This document shows positions 23,358 through 34,600 of a stretch of 64,000 nucleotides of DNA, one piece after another; the first letter of the stretch is position 1; each line of letters begins with the position of its first letter. The DNA comes from Parelaphostrongylus tenuis (taxonomy: Eukaryota; Nematoda; Chromadorea; Rhabditida; Metastrongylidae), in NCBI GenBank assembly GCA_019055375.1, contig JAHQIW010000692.1, positions 59,254 through 123,253 of the forward strand, in the 5' to 3' direction. Made by a program: the position numbers and the translations under genes. The notes under the pieces were generated by a model, which had not been told where the DNA came from, did not search any database, and was given only the letters and a program-made list of their open reading frames with translations.

Positions 23358-26300
23358 ATGACCGGTGGACAGCTGTCGGATCAGATTTGGTATTGGGGAA
23401 ATGTTGACAAATATCTCGTATCGGAGGTAAAATTTCAGATTTATTCGTGTTCCGATCGATAAATTGAAAATTTCGGTTCTTTCTGATCCTAAGGGGACAA
23501 ATGAAAAAACCGACCTCATTCGTTGTAGAGGAACTTTTCGCAGGAGTTTTTGTAGTCATACGAAAGCTTAAAGTTTCTGGCCAGAGCCCTACATGGCCGC
23601 TTTTCGACAAAACCCTTTTGTAACGTTGTAAAATCCGGAATAAAGCTATGTCTCAGATGCGCTTGATTCTCGCCGGAAAGAGCTCCTTCTTTGGACTGTT
23701 AGTGGCCATTCGACAGCGTAATGTTTGCTGATTCCACTGCTCTGCTTGAATCCTGAAAAGACGCTTTCATCGATTGATTACTAACAGTCCAAAGAAAGCG
23801 CTCTCTTCGGCGGGAATTATGCGCATATGTTACGCAAAGAATTTCCTTCTGTAACAGCGTGGAAAAAGGCTTTTTCGAAATCCGGCGACGTGGGGCTGTA
23901 GCTTGAAAACTAAGCGTTGAAACGACTACTAACATATCTTTTGTTTCGAGTGTTTTCTTAAGACCACAGCTCAAATTTCAATATGCCTTGCAGTCATTTT
24001 TGAGCCACGCATGTCTTCGATCTTGCGATCTTGTCAGTTGGGCACTTTAAGAGTTAGCGACGGCGAACGTTTTACACTCTATGTCCAGTGGAAATCTCAC
24101 CGAACATAAGACCACTGACATGCGTGGCTCAAAAAATGATTACCAGGCATATTGAAATTTGGGCTCTGGTCTTAAGAAAACATTCGAAACGAAAGTTATG
24201 ATATATTGAATATACCAGCCAAGAGCAATTGAGTGTACAACGCTCTGTGTTTGGTGAGAATTTTACTTTACGTAGAGTTTAAAACGTTCGTCGTCGCTAA
24301 CTCTTAGTGTGGGAACTGGAGCACCCACACAGGATTACTAACACTCCTATGGAAGGTTCCTGTCTAGCGAATGAGGCGGGTTTGTCATTTTCCCCTCTAA
24401 AAACCAAGGAGTACCCTTCTAGTTCTTTTTTGTTCTCATAATCAATCACTAATAGGCTTTATTTTTTCTTCTCCAACAGATAATGCAGGAGCAACCAGAG
24501 GGCACATTCATGGTTCGCGACGCTTCATCACCTGGTGACTACACGCTGTCCGTAAGGTACGTAGAGGTTTCTACCGATCCCTATGGTCCCCTAAGGTCCT
24601 CCCATGTTTATCGTCAGTGGAACTATTGTTGTAGAAAGTGGCAAAAGATGATATTCTTCGCAATTTGTTGGTATTCTTGGACACTTCAACAGCCCATTTT
24701 CTCTTATAGCGCGCCTCAGCTCAGGGAAACTGTCTGGTTTATTCCATAAGATCGACTCTAACCTCGAAATAAACATTCAAAATAATTTTAAAAAAATGTT
24801 CTAAGCCTAAACGAGGTTGGTAGGCCAGCGCCATACACCGGTGTTTCGGAGGTTTCGGCCTCCTCGTCAGTGACCCCCGCCCCACATTAAGCCCTGCATT
24901 GTAGCAAGGAGGGAGGCGTATGTGGTGATGGCTTAGTGTACACTGACACTGGTCCATCACCACTGTTCAGTCGATAGATTTCGGCTGGTAGACCAAAATT
25001 AATCCATGTGATCGACTTTTTTTATGCAGGTTTAGCTGCTTTGTACCCAGGAGTATGGAGGTAGGCCAAGCCGAAGGTTCCTCAGGTCGTCGCCCCATTA
25101 GAACTGTCATCGGCCCTTGGGATCAGAAGGATATCACCGCCTTGCAACTAGTAACCACCAAGGCGGCCGTTATTCTTAGGACGGTTTACTCTTAACTAGC
25201 CTTCCCGGGTAGAATTGCCGCACTCCTCAGCTCAGGTGACCATGCTGTGGGGTGAACCGCGTTGTCCTTCGCAGTTCGGCACCCAAGGACACTTACCAAC
25301 CTCAGTGAGGCGGTAAACCATTTGAGAGGAATTGTAGGTAGTCAGATGGAACTTCGAAAAGCTGAACCTCCCGTCCCTGATTAATCCGCGAGAAACGCGC
25401 CATACATTCGGCTGCATTCGTAACGTCGTGCGAAGCGAATGAATGCATACAAGCCTTTAGAATTACTGTCAGTGCCATACCGATGTACTGACTCAGTGCC
25501 GCTATCCTCCCAAGCAAGCCTAGTACCATGTAACCAAACGCGAAGAGATAGAATGAGTGGTCAGCCTAGGGCCCTGGGATCATGACATCGACCACGTGCG
25601 TGTCCTAGGGCACCTCCTACCACTGCGCCACGTGCGCTATCCTAAAGCATCCCCAATAAGTCAAAATCCTGTTGGAATATAATCCTTCAATTTGGTGATT
25701 TCTAGCAGTGGTATCATCCTGAATTATACATCTAAGAAGATCGGTGGCGCACAAAAATCCGACCTGAGGCCGGTCGAACGCGCGTTGAACCCTTACCGGA
25801 CGCGTGACAGCACTACATCATGAAGGTCACCACTTGCTAGACCAAACGGTTTCCGAGTTGCCGGGTTGCCGCAGCTTCGATAGATCATATCGAAGGAGTG
25901 TTCGCAAAGCGGTGTCCTTTGTAGTGTAGTGGTACACGTCAACTCGGTAAGAATGAAATGCGGCTCAACTTTCGCCTTAGGTTCAATTCTTGCGTGCCTC
26001 ACACTCTTTTAAAATTTGATCGGAATTATCATATGGAAATCTCGTTGGTGATTTGACAACCTTATAGGTCGAAATGAGTACGAGACAATTTCAGTGAAAT
26101 GTCCATGTGACGATAGCTCAGAAGTTTTCGTTGAGCACGTCGAACTTTATAATTCTCTCATGTCGTCTCAAACTTGGGGATTGAAACAATCTTGAGGATT
26201 ATTCTCAAAGCGCCGAACTTCTACGCGGCCCAGACGTTCAGCGGTTTTTTTTTTTCAATTGAACTTTGTCTGGAACTCAAAAGTACCTCACGAAATAGAC

Positions 26301-29300
26301 GTTAGAGAGTCAAATGATCTCATTCTTTGGTGTCTCAAGTAATTATTGCTTCGTTTCTTCTTTAAAATTAAATATTTGTATTGCTAGGTTTGGTAATAGC
26401 ACGAAATTAGTACGGATACATGTCTACAAAGGTCGTTGTGGCTTTGCGCTCGAGTCTCTCACTCATGATTCTGTCGTGAGTCTCATCGACTTTTATAGAA
26501 CACGATCGTTGAAGGTGAGCTGCTGGAGGACTGCAATAAAGCATTCCGTTTCTAGTTCACATTTTCTTTGGTACTTGTCCATCATGAGGCGACAAGTGAA
26601 AAAACCGATCTCATTTGCTGGACAGAAACTTTATATAGATTTGCTAGTGACCATTCGTAAGCTTAAATTTTTGGCTAAACCTCCCACATGGCCGGTTTTC
26701 CAAAAACCTATTGGATTCAACTTGTCATCTAATTGTGAAATTTTTTCTTGCTTTCGAAAGAAACTGCGGATAATGTATAACTCTTATGCTTCAACAAATT
26801 CTCTACGTGTTCATGTGCTTTTCGTGCTTCAGTGAAGTAACAGTTGAATTGCGCAACCGATGCGAAACATATCAAATTTTGAATTTTGCAGCGTTATAAA
26901 TGGTCCTTTCGAAAACCGACCATCTACGGCTCTAGCCGGAGATTTAAGATTTCGAATGGTTACTGGCACTCGTATGAAAAGCTTTTGTCCAGCGAATAAT
27001 TTGTCGCCACATAATGGACAAGAACCTATTCTTTCAGTTTGATAGCACTTTTGAGCCTTTCAGAGGTCTAATATGGCATTTAGAGTGGTATACCTACGTT
27101 TCAGAGTTCTCTCTATATGCTTGCCGTTAAGTATGGACTGAAAATCGGTTTAGACCGCAGCATAAAGTCATCTTTTCAGTTTGTCTAGAATGGTATATCT
27201 TTGGCCTCGCTACCATTAGTACCATGGGTGAACCATAAGGCCATATGGTACTGATAAGTCGTGCGAGAACGCTGAGATGTACGTATACCACTCAAAATGC
27301 CATTCCAGACCTCTTAAAGGATTGGAAAATTCTATCAGACTGTATAGAATATCAACTGAGGTCTTCAGCAAAGTCGACTGGAAGGTAGTCTTTCAGTGTT
27401 ACAATTCCCAACTCGATGTCTGTCTGAGATATCCTCTCCCACGGCGAAAAAATTCGATTCGAACAGTCGCTGATCTGCATAACGCTCCGTGCGTATCGCC
27501 TTCGCTACCGGCTTTTAACGCAGGTTTTTAATCTCTATTTCAGCATAAGGTTCCCTTTTTACATTAAGTATCTAATCAACCAGAATATCCTATTTTACCA
27601 TTCTCATAGCGGTGTTATGATGTTACAATTATATATTGAGTGGTACGCAAATCTTTCAACCTCAGGCAGTAGTTGAACCTGCTTTCACCCATCCACGATT
27701 TGAGTGAATCATGGTCCCCACTTCCTCTTGGAGTAGGGAATCTTGCGTGTCAATTAGCCTCCTTCAAGTGATATTCATTCATTTCTTGGAATGAGTTCTC
27801 TCTAGTGATTTTCAGTTGTTTTCCAGCTTGTTTGATAATATTTTTGTTAAGGTTCACTAATATTATTCATTCTAAAAGTATATCAGAATGTCTCGATTGA
27901 TAAAAGTCCATGTTTCACTAACTCTGGAGTTTCTGTCGCAATAATGGCTTAGTAATATTCTAAGTTTGTCACAGGTTACAATCACTTTTAGACTGGGATC
28001 TTCGACTCGGTCTAGAACGTCTTCGAATATGTCAAACAGAAGTTGACCGTGCTGCTCGACTGTTTGATGCCGTTCATGAAGAGAAGAAACTAGCTGATCA
28101 GCTCCACTATGAATATACCCAAGCGGTATGTCTTGTTTCATGTTTGAGCTTTATTTCTTGTTCGTGTTCCCTCTTTTATTTATACTGAATACTCGAGTAT
28201 TCATTACCCCATAATTTCCATACCTCTTACTTATTCGTATATCTGGACGGTTTGTCTTCGTGAATTGTGCGAATCCCAGCACATGAAAATGTGATGGTTC
28301 AGCCACTTTGTTTCCGGGAGTTTCGAGGTGAACCTTTCCGGGGCTTCCTTAGATCGTTACCGCATCAGAGCAGTCGAGGGCACTTGTGGATTAGAGGAAG
28401 ATTACCACTTTGGGACTAATGGCACGAGGGCATCATTTCTGGTATTGTTCACTCTTAGCTGGTCTCCCACTGGAAACGTCAGACTCCTCTTCAGCTTGGT
28501 GCTTTTGCTTTGAGGTTGTACTCCCCGCTGTACCTCGTAGTCCGCCACCCAGAAACACCTCCCAGCCACTACGACTCGGTAAACCATTTGCGAGGTTTTT
28601 CACCTCTGCAAGGTCATGGAAGTGAGTCATCTAAAAAAACGAACCATCGTAATTTTTCTCATTGACACTTATTCAGATCGTAGATTTGGATCGAAAGGTT
28701 AAACAGATTGAGGAGACTTTGAACACACTTCAAAACTGTGAGGAATTTAGCGATGAAAGTGATCTAAAGCGGCTCCAGGCGTTCATAGCTAATTGCAAGG
28801 TGTGATCATAGTATACGTTTGACACTTTCATTTTCAATAGATCCTTTCATTAATATTTGAGCCAACTCGTAATGTGGTCTGGTAAGGGCTCTTGTACAAC
28901 CCGATACACGTGTTTCGTCCTTACAGGCTCGTCCGTCGGGCAGAGCCTGTCGTCTTTCGATATTTATATAGTCAGTTCTCTCGGGAGCTCTACTCCCATA
29001 CAGAGAGTCATCGAAGGCGAACATTTTACACTTTAAGTCAAGCGAAATTTTCACCTAACACGGAGTGTTTTTTCCATCCCACTAATATGTCGATGTTCTA
29101 GGTTATGGAAAGTAGTATCAAGAAGTTAAAGGAAGAACGCGATCTTGTAGTAGATCGTCGTGCTCGTGTTAGCAAAGCTATAGAGGATCTCACTGCGGCA
29201 TCATCTCATGCGAAGGTAGTCTTTTGTGAAGCTTATCTGTTTCTTTCTTCTGTATTGTGTGTTGATACTCCAAAGTTTCCTTTCTCTATTTATAACTGTA

Positions 29301-30167
29301 TTCAGAGTCGATTGGTATCATGTCACAACAATCGAAATCAGTGCTATACAGAGCTCTTCAAAAAAGGTATTCCTAAGAGCAAATTGGTGAATACTATAGA
29401 ACTTTCGACGGGTATGCTAGAGAAGGAATCAATGAAGGCAAGTGAATTGCTTGCTGATATTCGCCTTGCCTGGGAGCCTGAACAGTGAGTACTAGATTGT
29501 GCTTTTTTTCGGATTATGTACCATCGCCCTTTCTTGGATACTTCACTCTACGGTAGGTATCTCGTGAATGATCCTTCCAAAGAAGCGGCTGCGGCATTGA
29601 TATTGGCCACCCGGAATCGACTCTTGGAAAAGACGAAGGGGCAAGTACCAACTGATGGCATTTTTTTGATCCGACCTTCTGCGTCACAGGTATTTTCACT
29701 TCTAACGAAATTCCAATTAATTCTTCTGATGGATTGTACTTTTAGTATCGTAGCCACTGATAAGTCCTTTTAGGTGTGGTATTACTTGCTACCTTGGCAA
29801 TACTAAGCTAATTTTGATGATTTTCCTCTTAAATTTCACAGAATTTCGCAATAGTTTTCATTTTTTAGGCAAATAAACTTGCTCTCAGTGTGCTTCATGG
29901 AGGGCGAGTATCGCACTGCTTAATTGAACAGACTCCTCAGGTATGCTTCTTGTCGTTGTAGTTACTATATCATCCAGAATCCAGAAACGTTCCTGTACTT
30001 TATATGAGCTTTGAAGTTATTGAATAACTCTATTTCAGGGCTGGGGATTCGAAAATGGAGGTGTTTATTTTGTTACGATTGGTGATTTTGTTCGTTATTA
30101 TGCATATGCTTCTCTGGAGGAGCACAATTCCGAGATTAAAACGACATTGACCATGCCGGCCTTGTAG
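23358..30167 (+). CDS. aap-1: Class IA PI3-kinase adaptor subunit (p85/p55 family), nSH2-iSH2-cSH2
   Basis: Regulatory subunit that binds the p110 catalytic subunit and docks it on phosphotyrosine sites of insulin-type receptors. Eleven exons join in phase: 23358-23426, 24480-24556, 26388-26514, 27397-27523, 27992-28125, 28677-28799, 29102-29215, 29306-29484, 29557-29689, 29869-29940 and 30039-30167, totalling 1,284 nt and 427 aa with a TAG stop. nSH2 (about 10-110): WYWG at 11-14, then GTFMVRDASS with the phosphotyrosine-binding Arg36. iSH2 coiled coil (about 134-317): Glu/Lys/Leu-rich (LGLERLRICQTEVDRAARLF, KLKEERDLVVDRRARVSK). cSH2 (about 318-425): FLIRPSAS with Arg356, then SHCLIEQTPQGWGF. 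No SH3, BH/RhoGAP or long N-terminal region is visible, so the size matches vertebrate p50/p55 forms. The ATG directly follows a CTCTCTCAG acceptor: it may be the start with a spliced leader, or an internal exon with missing upstream exons. Introns hold R1, M2 and SINE repeats. Confidence 0.9.
23460..23960. repeat. R1 interspersed repeat copy (aap-1 intron 1)
   Basis: AAGGGGACAAATGAAAAAAC, then TAGTCATACGAAAGCTTAAA, ACATGGCCGCTTTTC and TCGCCGGAAAGAGC. The copy at 62030-62290 has the same landmarks in the same order and spacing. Two half-units meet near 23700 with opposite TACTAACAGTCC/GGACTGTTAGTG ends, giving an internal inverted arrangement. Confidence 0.7.
23930..24208. repeat. Long foldback (inverted repeat) in aap-1 intron 1
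   Basis: About 23930-24018 is the near-complete reverse complement of about 24112-24208. Matching blocks are GTTTTCTTAAGACCA, AAATTTCAATATGCC, TCATTTTTGAGCCACGC and ATGTC. The arms are about 90 bp with roughly one mismatch in ten, and the spacer is about 95 bp. Parts of the same unit recur at 37085-37420 and about 29010-29070 (GGCGAACATTTTACACT). Non-coding; probably a foldback-type or MITE element. Confidence 0.8.
24780..25200. other. Intronic repeat debris in aap-1 intron 2
   Basis: Contains a GTTTCGGAGGTTTCGGCCTC segment followed by GTCAGTGACCC, related to motifs at about 20520, 28910 and 59910. No coding content. The intron runs 24557-26387. Confidence 0.4.
25230..25640 (-). mobile_element. 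SINE S2 array, minus orientation (aap-1 intron 2)
   Basis: Minus-strand landmarks: GTGGCGCAGTGGTAGGAGGTG as head (about 25640-25615), AGCACTGA-like GCGGCACTGAGTC (about 25500), ATTCATTCGCTTCGC, and GGTTTACCGCCTCACTGAGG near the other end. At least one whole S2 copy plus a partial second. Confidence 0.6.
25905..26000 (+). mobile_element. tRNA-like SINE head
   Basis: TTTGTAGTGTAGTGGTACACG resembles an A box and TTAGGTTCAATTCTTGCG a B box, about 65 nt apart, with an ending GTGCCTCACAC. The arms do not fold into a proper tRNA, so this is a short SINE or tRNA-derived fragment. Confidence 0.45.
26560..27040. repeat. R1 interspersed repeat copy (aap-1 intron 3)
   Basis: CAAGTGAAAAAACCGATCTC, AGTGACCATTCGTAAGCTTA, CACATGGCCGGTTTTCC, GCTTTTCGTGCTTCAG and CGAATGGTTACTGGCAC are R1 landmarks. 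A long open frame runs from the preceding real exon (26388-26514) into this repeat but is not coding beyond the donor at 26515. Confidence 0.7.
27050..27386. mobile_element. M2 TIR element ending at an aap-1 splice acceptor
   Basis: The left end CAGAGGTCTAATATGGCATT, then GAGTGGTATACCTACG and a GTTCTC block, is matched in reverse at 27268-27322 (GAGAACGCTG, CGTATACCACTC, AATGCCATTCCAGACCTC). Inverted arms are about 52 bp. Similarity to the copy at 59879-60240 continues past the right TIR through ATCAGACTGTATAGAAT to AGTCGACTGGAAGGT, which ends about 10 nt before the AG of aap-1 exon 4 at 27397. Confidence 0.75.
28890..29090. repeat. Fragment of the 23930-type foldback family (aap-1 intron 6)
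   Basis: GTTTCGTCCTTACAGGCTCG and AAGGCGAACATTTTACACTT, with GAAATTTTCACC, match parts of the repeats at about 24050-24100 and 37205-37240. Non-coding, filling most of the intron between 28799 and 29102. Confidence 0.5.
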
Positions 30168-31628
30168 AAATCCGATTCTGTTGGTAGAATATTTCTTAAG
30201 TAAATATACTGACTTGAATAGAATCCTATGTCAGATATAGTTGTTCTAATCATACGTCTATGGATGCTGAATGTTATGCACAACAACCCGGCGGGAGTCC
30301 AACCCGCGTTTTGCCCGTGTCGGGACGCGTGCCACCGGTTGGCAAGAAATTCTCCGGACTTCTTCGGTTTTGGTGATTATTTTCCATGCATTTCAGTCTT
30401 TGTTTTTACTATCATTTAGAGCAGCTTTTTGCGTTATTTTGATATATAGCATTTATACATTGGTTTTGAGATGGGATTGCTTTGAGAGCCTAAACGTTTG
30501 CCGATGCTACAAGAGTATCGTTGTGTGGAAAAGCAGCACGTGAACCCAAGCGATACTCGTGTAGCGGCTACAGCCGCTTTTGATCTCGAGGCATTTCCAA
30601 TTCAAACTAATGTATAAATGCTATGTATCAAAATAACCGCACAGTTTTGCTCTATACAATAGTAAAACAAGAACTTTAAGGCTCAAAAAATAATCAGCAA
30701 AAACGAAGAAGTTCGGGAAATTTCTTCAACTTGATAACATTGCACCACCCAGACCCCTTAGTACCTCGCTTACTCCACATTCTTGGATATGTGAATACAA
30801 CAATACAACACTGCTAGAAACCATTGGAAGAAACGATTCTTTTCGATCATACATGTGTGTAAATGTAACCATGCTCAGTACGTGTAGATTGAAGCATCTG
30901 AAGTCTTCATTGCATCCATCGTCTTTGTCTACTTGTCTTGACTTTTTTCTCTTCTCTTATTCCCCAGTGATCCAATCCGCTCATCGTTTTGCCCTCAATT
31001 TTGTCTATTCTGATCGTTGAAATCCAGAAAAGATGTCTGTCGTTGTTGTTGTTGTTGTTGACGTCGTCTTGAAATCTTGTTTAGAAATCCTTCTTACTGA
31101 TCATCCGCTGTACTTAAGTGTAAATATCCTTGTTTCCTCAAATTCTAATCTGTAAAAATGGCCATAGGAAAGTTCTTAAATGGCGACAAGCCATGAATAC
31201 CTCTTTAGGTTCGTTTCTTTCTTTCAATTTAACTTTTTCCACAATTGTACATTCCGTTAGTGCGATGTTTTTTCCCAATAGATTTGATCTTTTTGTTCTT
31301 TTTTCTCTTCATCGTTATGTTTTTGTTTCAAATTATGTAAGTTACATATTTGTACGCACGTTGTTATGTGAGGAAATTGAAGAGCGGATAAATTCATAGG
31401 CTCTGAAGTGTATTTCGTTCCGTTGGTAAGGCCATCAGTGATACTACTAGCAGCCTTTGATCCAGACTTTTCACAATATTACCGCTTGTATATGGTGTTT
31501 TCGACACTTTTCTATGTTTTTATTCCTTGACCAATGTCTGTCTATGTCGTATTTCTGTCTTTTTTTTTATCCTGACACGGTGATTAAGTGTAAATGTGTT
31601 CCTTCCATTGCTCTCTTATGATTTTCAG
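30168..31628. other. Intergenic region between aap-1 and the TMEM106 gene
   Basis: About 1.46 kb. It contains a minus-strand tRNA-like fragment at about 30262-30345 (minus reading GGGTTGGACTCCCGCC as B box), a short (GTT)n run at about 31038-31060, and otherwise AT/T-rich sequence. No exon is supported. The promoter of the next gene, or the 3' UTR and processing signals of an operon, would lie here. Confidence 0.5.
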
Positions 31629-31643
31629 GCCGATGAGATCACT
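31629..31643 (+). promoter_or_regulatory. Likely trans-splice acceptor and 5' UTR of the TMEM106 gene
   Basis: A TGATTTTCAG acceptor ends at 31628. Only 15 nt separate it from the ATG at 31644, the typical arrangement of a spliced-leader addition site in nematodes. An upstream cis-spliced exon cannot be excluded because the 15 nt are also open in frame. Confidence 0.5.
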
Positions 31644-34600
31644 ATGAGAACGATGAATGACGTTTGGGAACGTATACGAGCCAAAGTCTTACGTACGTTT
31701 GGAAACCACGAGTGGCTTTGCGATGAAAATAGTGTATCTGGCGATGGACGGACTAACAACGTTAACGACGGTAGCTCAACATCACGGTGAGAACTTTCTT
31801 GTTTTTTCCTTTTTGGTTATCCAGCCATTTCTACATTGGATTTTTTAGCGGTGTAGTGGTAGCACATGCCCCTGAAATGAGTGAGACGCGGGTTCAACTC
31901 CCGCTTGGTGTCGAATGTTTTGCATAGCACTTAACTTTCTCAGATGCATATCTGTATCAGGGTACTACTGCTTAGAAGCAGTAAAATAGAGGATTTATGT
32001 GGATCAAGCATCGTATAATGGGAGTTTTCGCTTCGAATTTCACCCTTATCATTGGTGAGATCTCATATATTTCTATTCTCCTTTCTTGCTAAATAAATCT
32101 GAATGATAAGCAGTAATCATTCCTAAAACTGTAGGAAGTCAAGGCGGTTGTCTATCCTATGAGCATACCCAGTATGTGGAGTTCTGTGCAAAAACGTTTG
32201 CGTCAGCCGTGATTCGAACCCAGATCTCACTCTTTGCGGGAGCGCGCATGCCCCGCCAGATCGTCGGCGGTTGGCTGTTGGCAGACAACGCCTTATAGCG
32301 TGATTAAGAGTGCTGTGCAAAACGAGCGTCGGTAGTGCAACGGTTGGCATACGCTCCCGGAAAGAGGGAGATCTGGTTTGAATCCCGGCTGACGCAGACG
32401 TTTTTGCACAGCAGTCCACATATTGGGTATACTATAACATCATACCACTGCAAGTGGCAGTCAAAATAAAAAGGATTTATCCTATGAGCAGTTTTATATG
32501 AGGTCGTTTCATAAGTTTTGGCACCAGAGCAATAAACTCTAAGTTTATTAACGAGAATTATTGAAATTTCATGACTTTTTATCGTTCATTTGCGCATTTT
32601 TTTGGAATATTTTGGTATACAACTTGCTTGTACCTGCTTCAAGATGTAGCTATCGTGAATATATCCGCTTATTACTCAAGTACGAGTGGCACGTTGGAGA
32701 AAATGCCGGTGAAGCGCAGCTTAAAACTGATGGAGTTTGAGGCGATTATACGGTTGCAGAAAAGATGGCAGCGAAGTGCTACGCGAAGTTGAAAACTGGA
32801 GAAAGAATCAGAGGATCAGTCGCGCTCGAGCTGTTTACGGGAAGGTCCATTATCTTGCGCACCGCTTCACTAGCACTTTTTCTTACGCGCTATTCGCGCA
32901 TGTGTAGCAGGCGAATTTGTTCCCATGACAGCTCCATCTTAAGTCTTGAGTCCTTAACATTTTAAATATAGGCAGTTTGTATGCAGAAATGTTCAGGAGA
33001 AAATACGCTATCGAACGATACCAAAATCATGCAACATAAATTACTTATGGTTAATAATTTGGTGTTTATTGCCCTAGTGCCAAAATTATGGAACGACCTA
33101 ATACTTATAGTATTGAAGTTGTAACGGAAGCATCCAGCCTATCTATTTCTTGAATTTTTTTTTGATAGCATCCTATCCGAACAATGTAAGAATCTAAGCT
33201 CTTACTTTCCCTCATCCCTTCGAAACTTGTAGAATTGCTACTTTATTGTTGAAAAATATGTTCCAAAATGTCGAGAAAAAGTTGAGAAATTGGTAACACG
33301 TTGAAAGATTGTGAGTGAATTGGATAAGCTAGATCAGTTTTCTGTCCCGGCTCGTGACCTACTTTGATCTGGCAATTGTCATACCTTTCTAAGTTATCAT
33401 TTGCAGAATTTCTTTTGCTATAAATTCCCATGAATCGCTGTCACCATCAGCAGTCTCTCATTTGCACCTCTTCTTAGGCAGCTCTATGACCTTTTCTTTC
33501 GAAGGCCTTCAGGACAAGTCGAGAAGAAATCGATATCAAATTGCTCTTTTAACAGTGATATTATGTCATAACTATACATATATACATCCAGTAATACCAT
33601 TACATTGACGCTTTTATAGACCTCACTCAAAATAATGTATAATCTGATAACATACTTTGAGACTATCATGAGGTCTGTTACGACGCTTATACAGTGCTAG
33701 ACAGTTGTTTAGGCATTGCAGCCTCATCAGTTGAACGGTGCCTCTCATGTTGAAGAGATTGGCTGACCTAAAAGGTTTGGTGTCGATTCCTTCACATGTA
33801 GAGGGTTTATCACCCTGCAAAGGATTAGCTGAACCGAAAAACACCGTGCTACTCATGAAGCTGCAATGCCGAATGCTCAGTAATGTTGAATGATATGTAA
33901 AGCCTTGTACCTTGGGCGAGAGTTGAACTCAAGATTCCCCCTATTTCAGGGCCGTGTGTTAACCAGTTCATTAAAGAGTCTTCTCTTCTGGCGTGTCAGA
34001 ATGTGCTTTGCTTTTTTTTTATTGGTGTCTAAATTTTCCTAGTACTTCATCGGTCTTAGAATCGTTTCTCGTCTTTTTATATTCCAATTTGCACTTTGGA
34101 CACATTGAATAGGTTTTCTTCTCGCCCTTATTTTGCCAACTAGAATCAACCGATGAGATCAAAATAGTAAGTGATTGGAGTCAATATAGCTGACTTCATT
34201 TTTGAGACGCTATGAATTCGCAGATGCTTTTCCACCATCTCTGTGTTTGTATTGTTACGATTTTCCCAAGTTAGTACTGTTATTTTCAGTTTTCCATCAG
34301 TTAAAGAAAGTTCACTTCTTTCAATGGCTAAAGCATTCTAACCAACTAGGCCTATTCACCTTGAGAAGGAAAACAATGTGATTGGAAAGAATATTTCCCA
34401 ATTTAATGAGCTTCACCCGTGCGTTATATCTTGGAACATTTACTCTTGGTCATTGCTTATTCTTCACAAGTGGTATATACTCGTATAAGAGTGTAGCTGT
34501 TTTATTAGAATTTCAGATCAGACTTTACTTTGAGTTCTGTTCAGGTCACTAACTACCGACTACACGGAACTAATGGGAGGAAGCGTTCCATGCCCATCTT

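Noticed and set aside
26314..26835. Long plus-strand open frame of 173 codons
   Set aside because: Only 26388-26514 is the aap-1 nSH2 exon. The rest runs through the donor into an R1 repeat with no conserved sequence.
32326..32400. Possible tRNA gene with a clean CTCCC/GGGAG anticodon-like stem
   Set aside because: The base at the U33 position is G, the T stem has a mismatch, and an inverted partner with the same tail shows it is a SINE.
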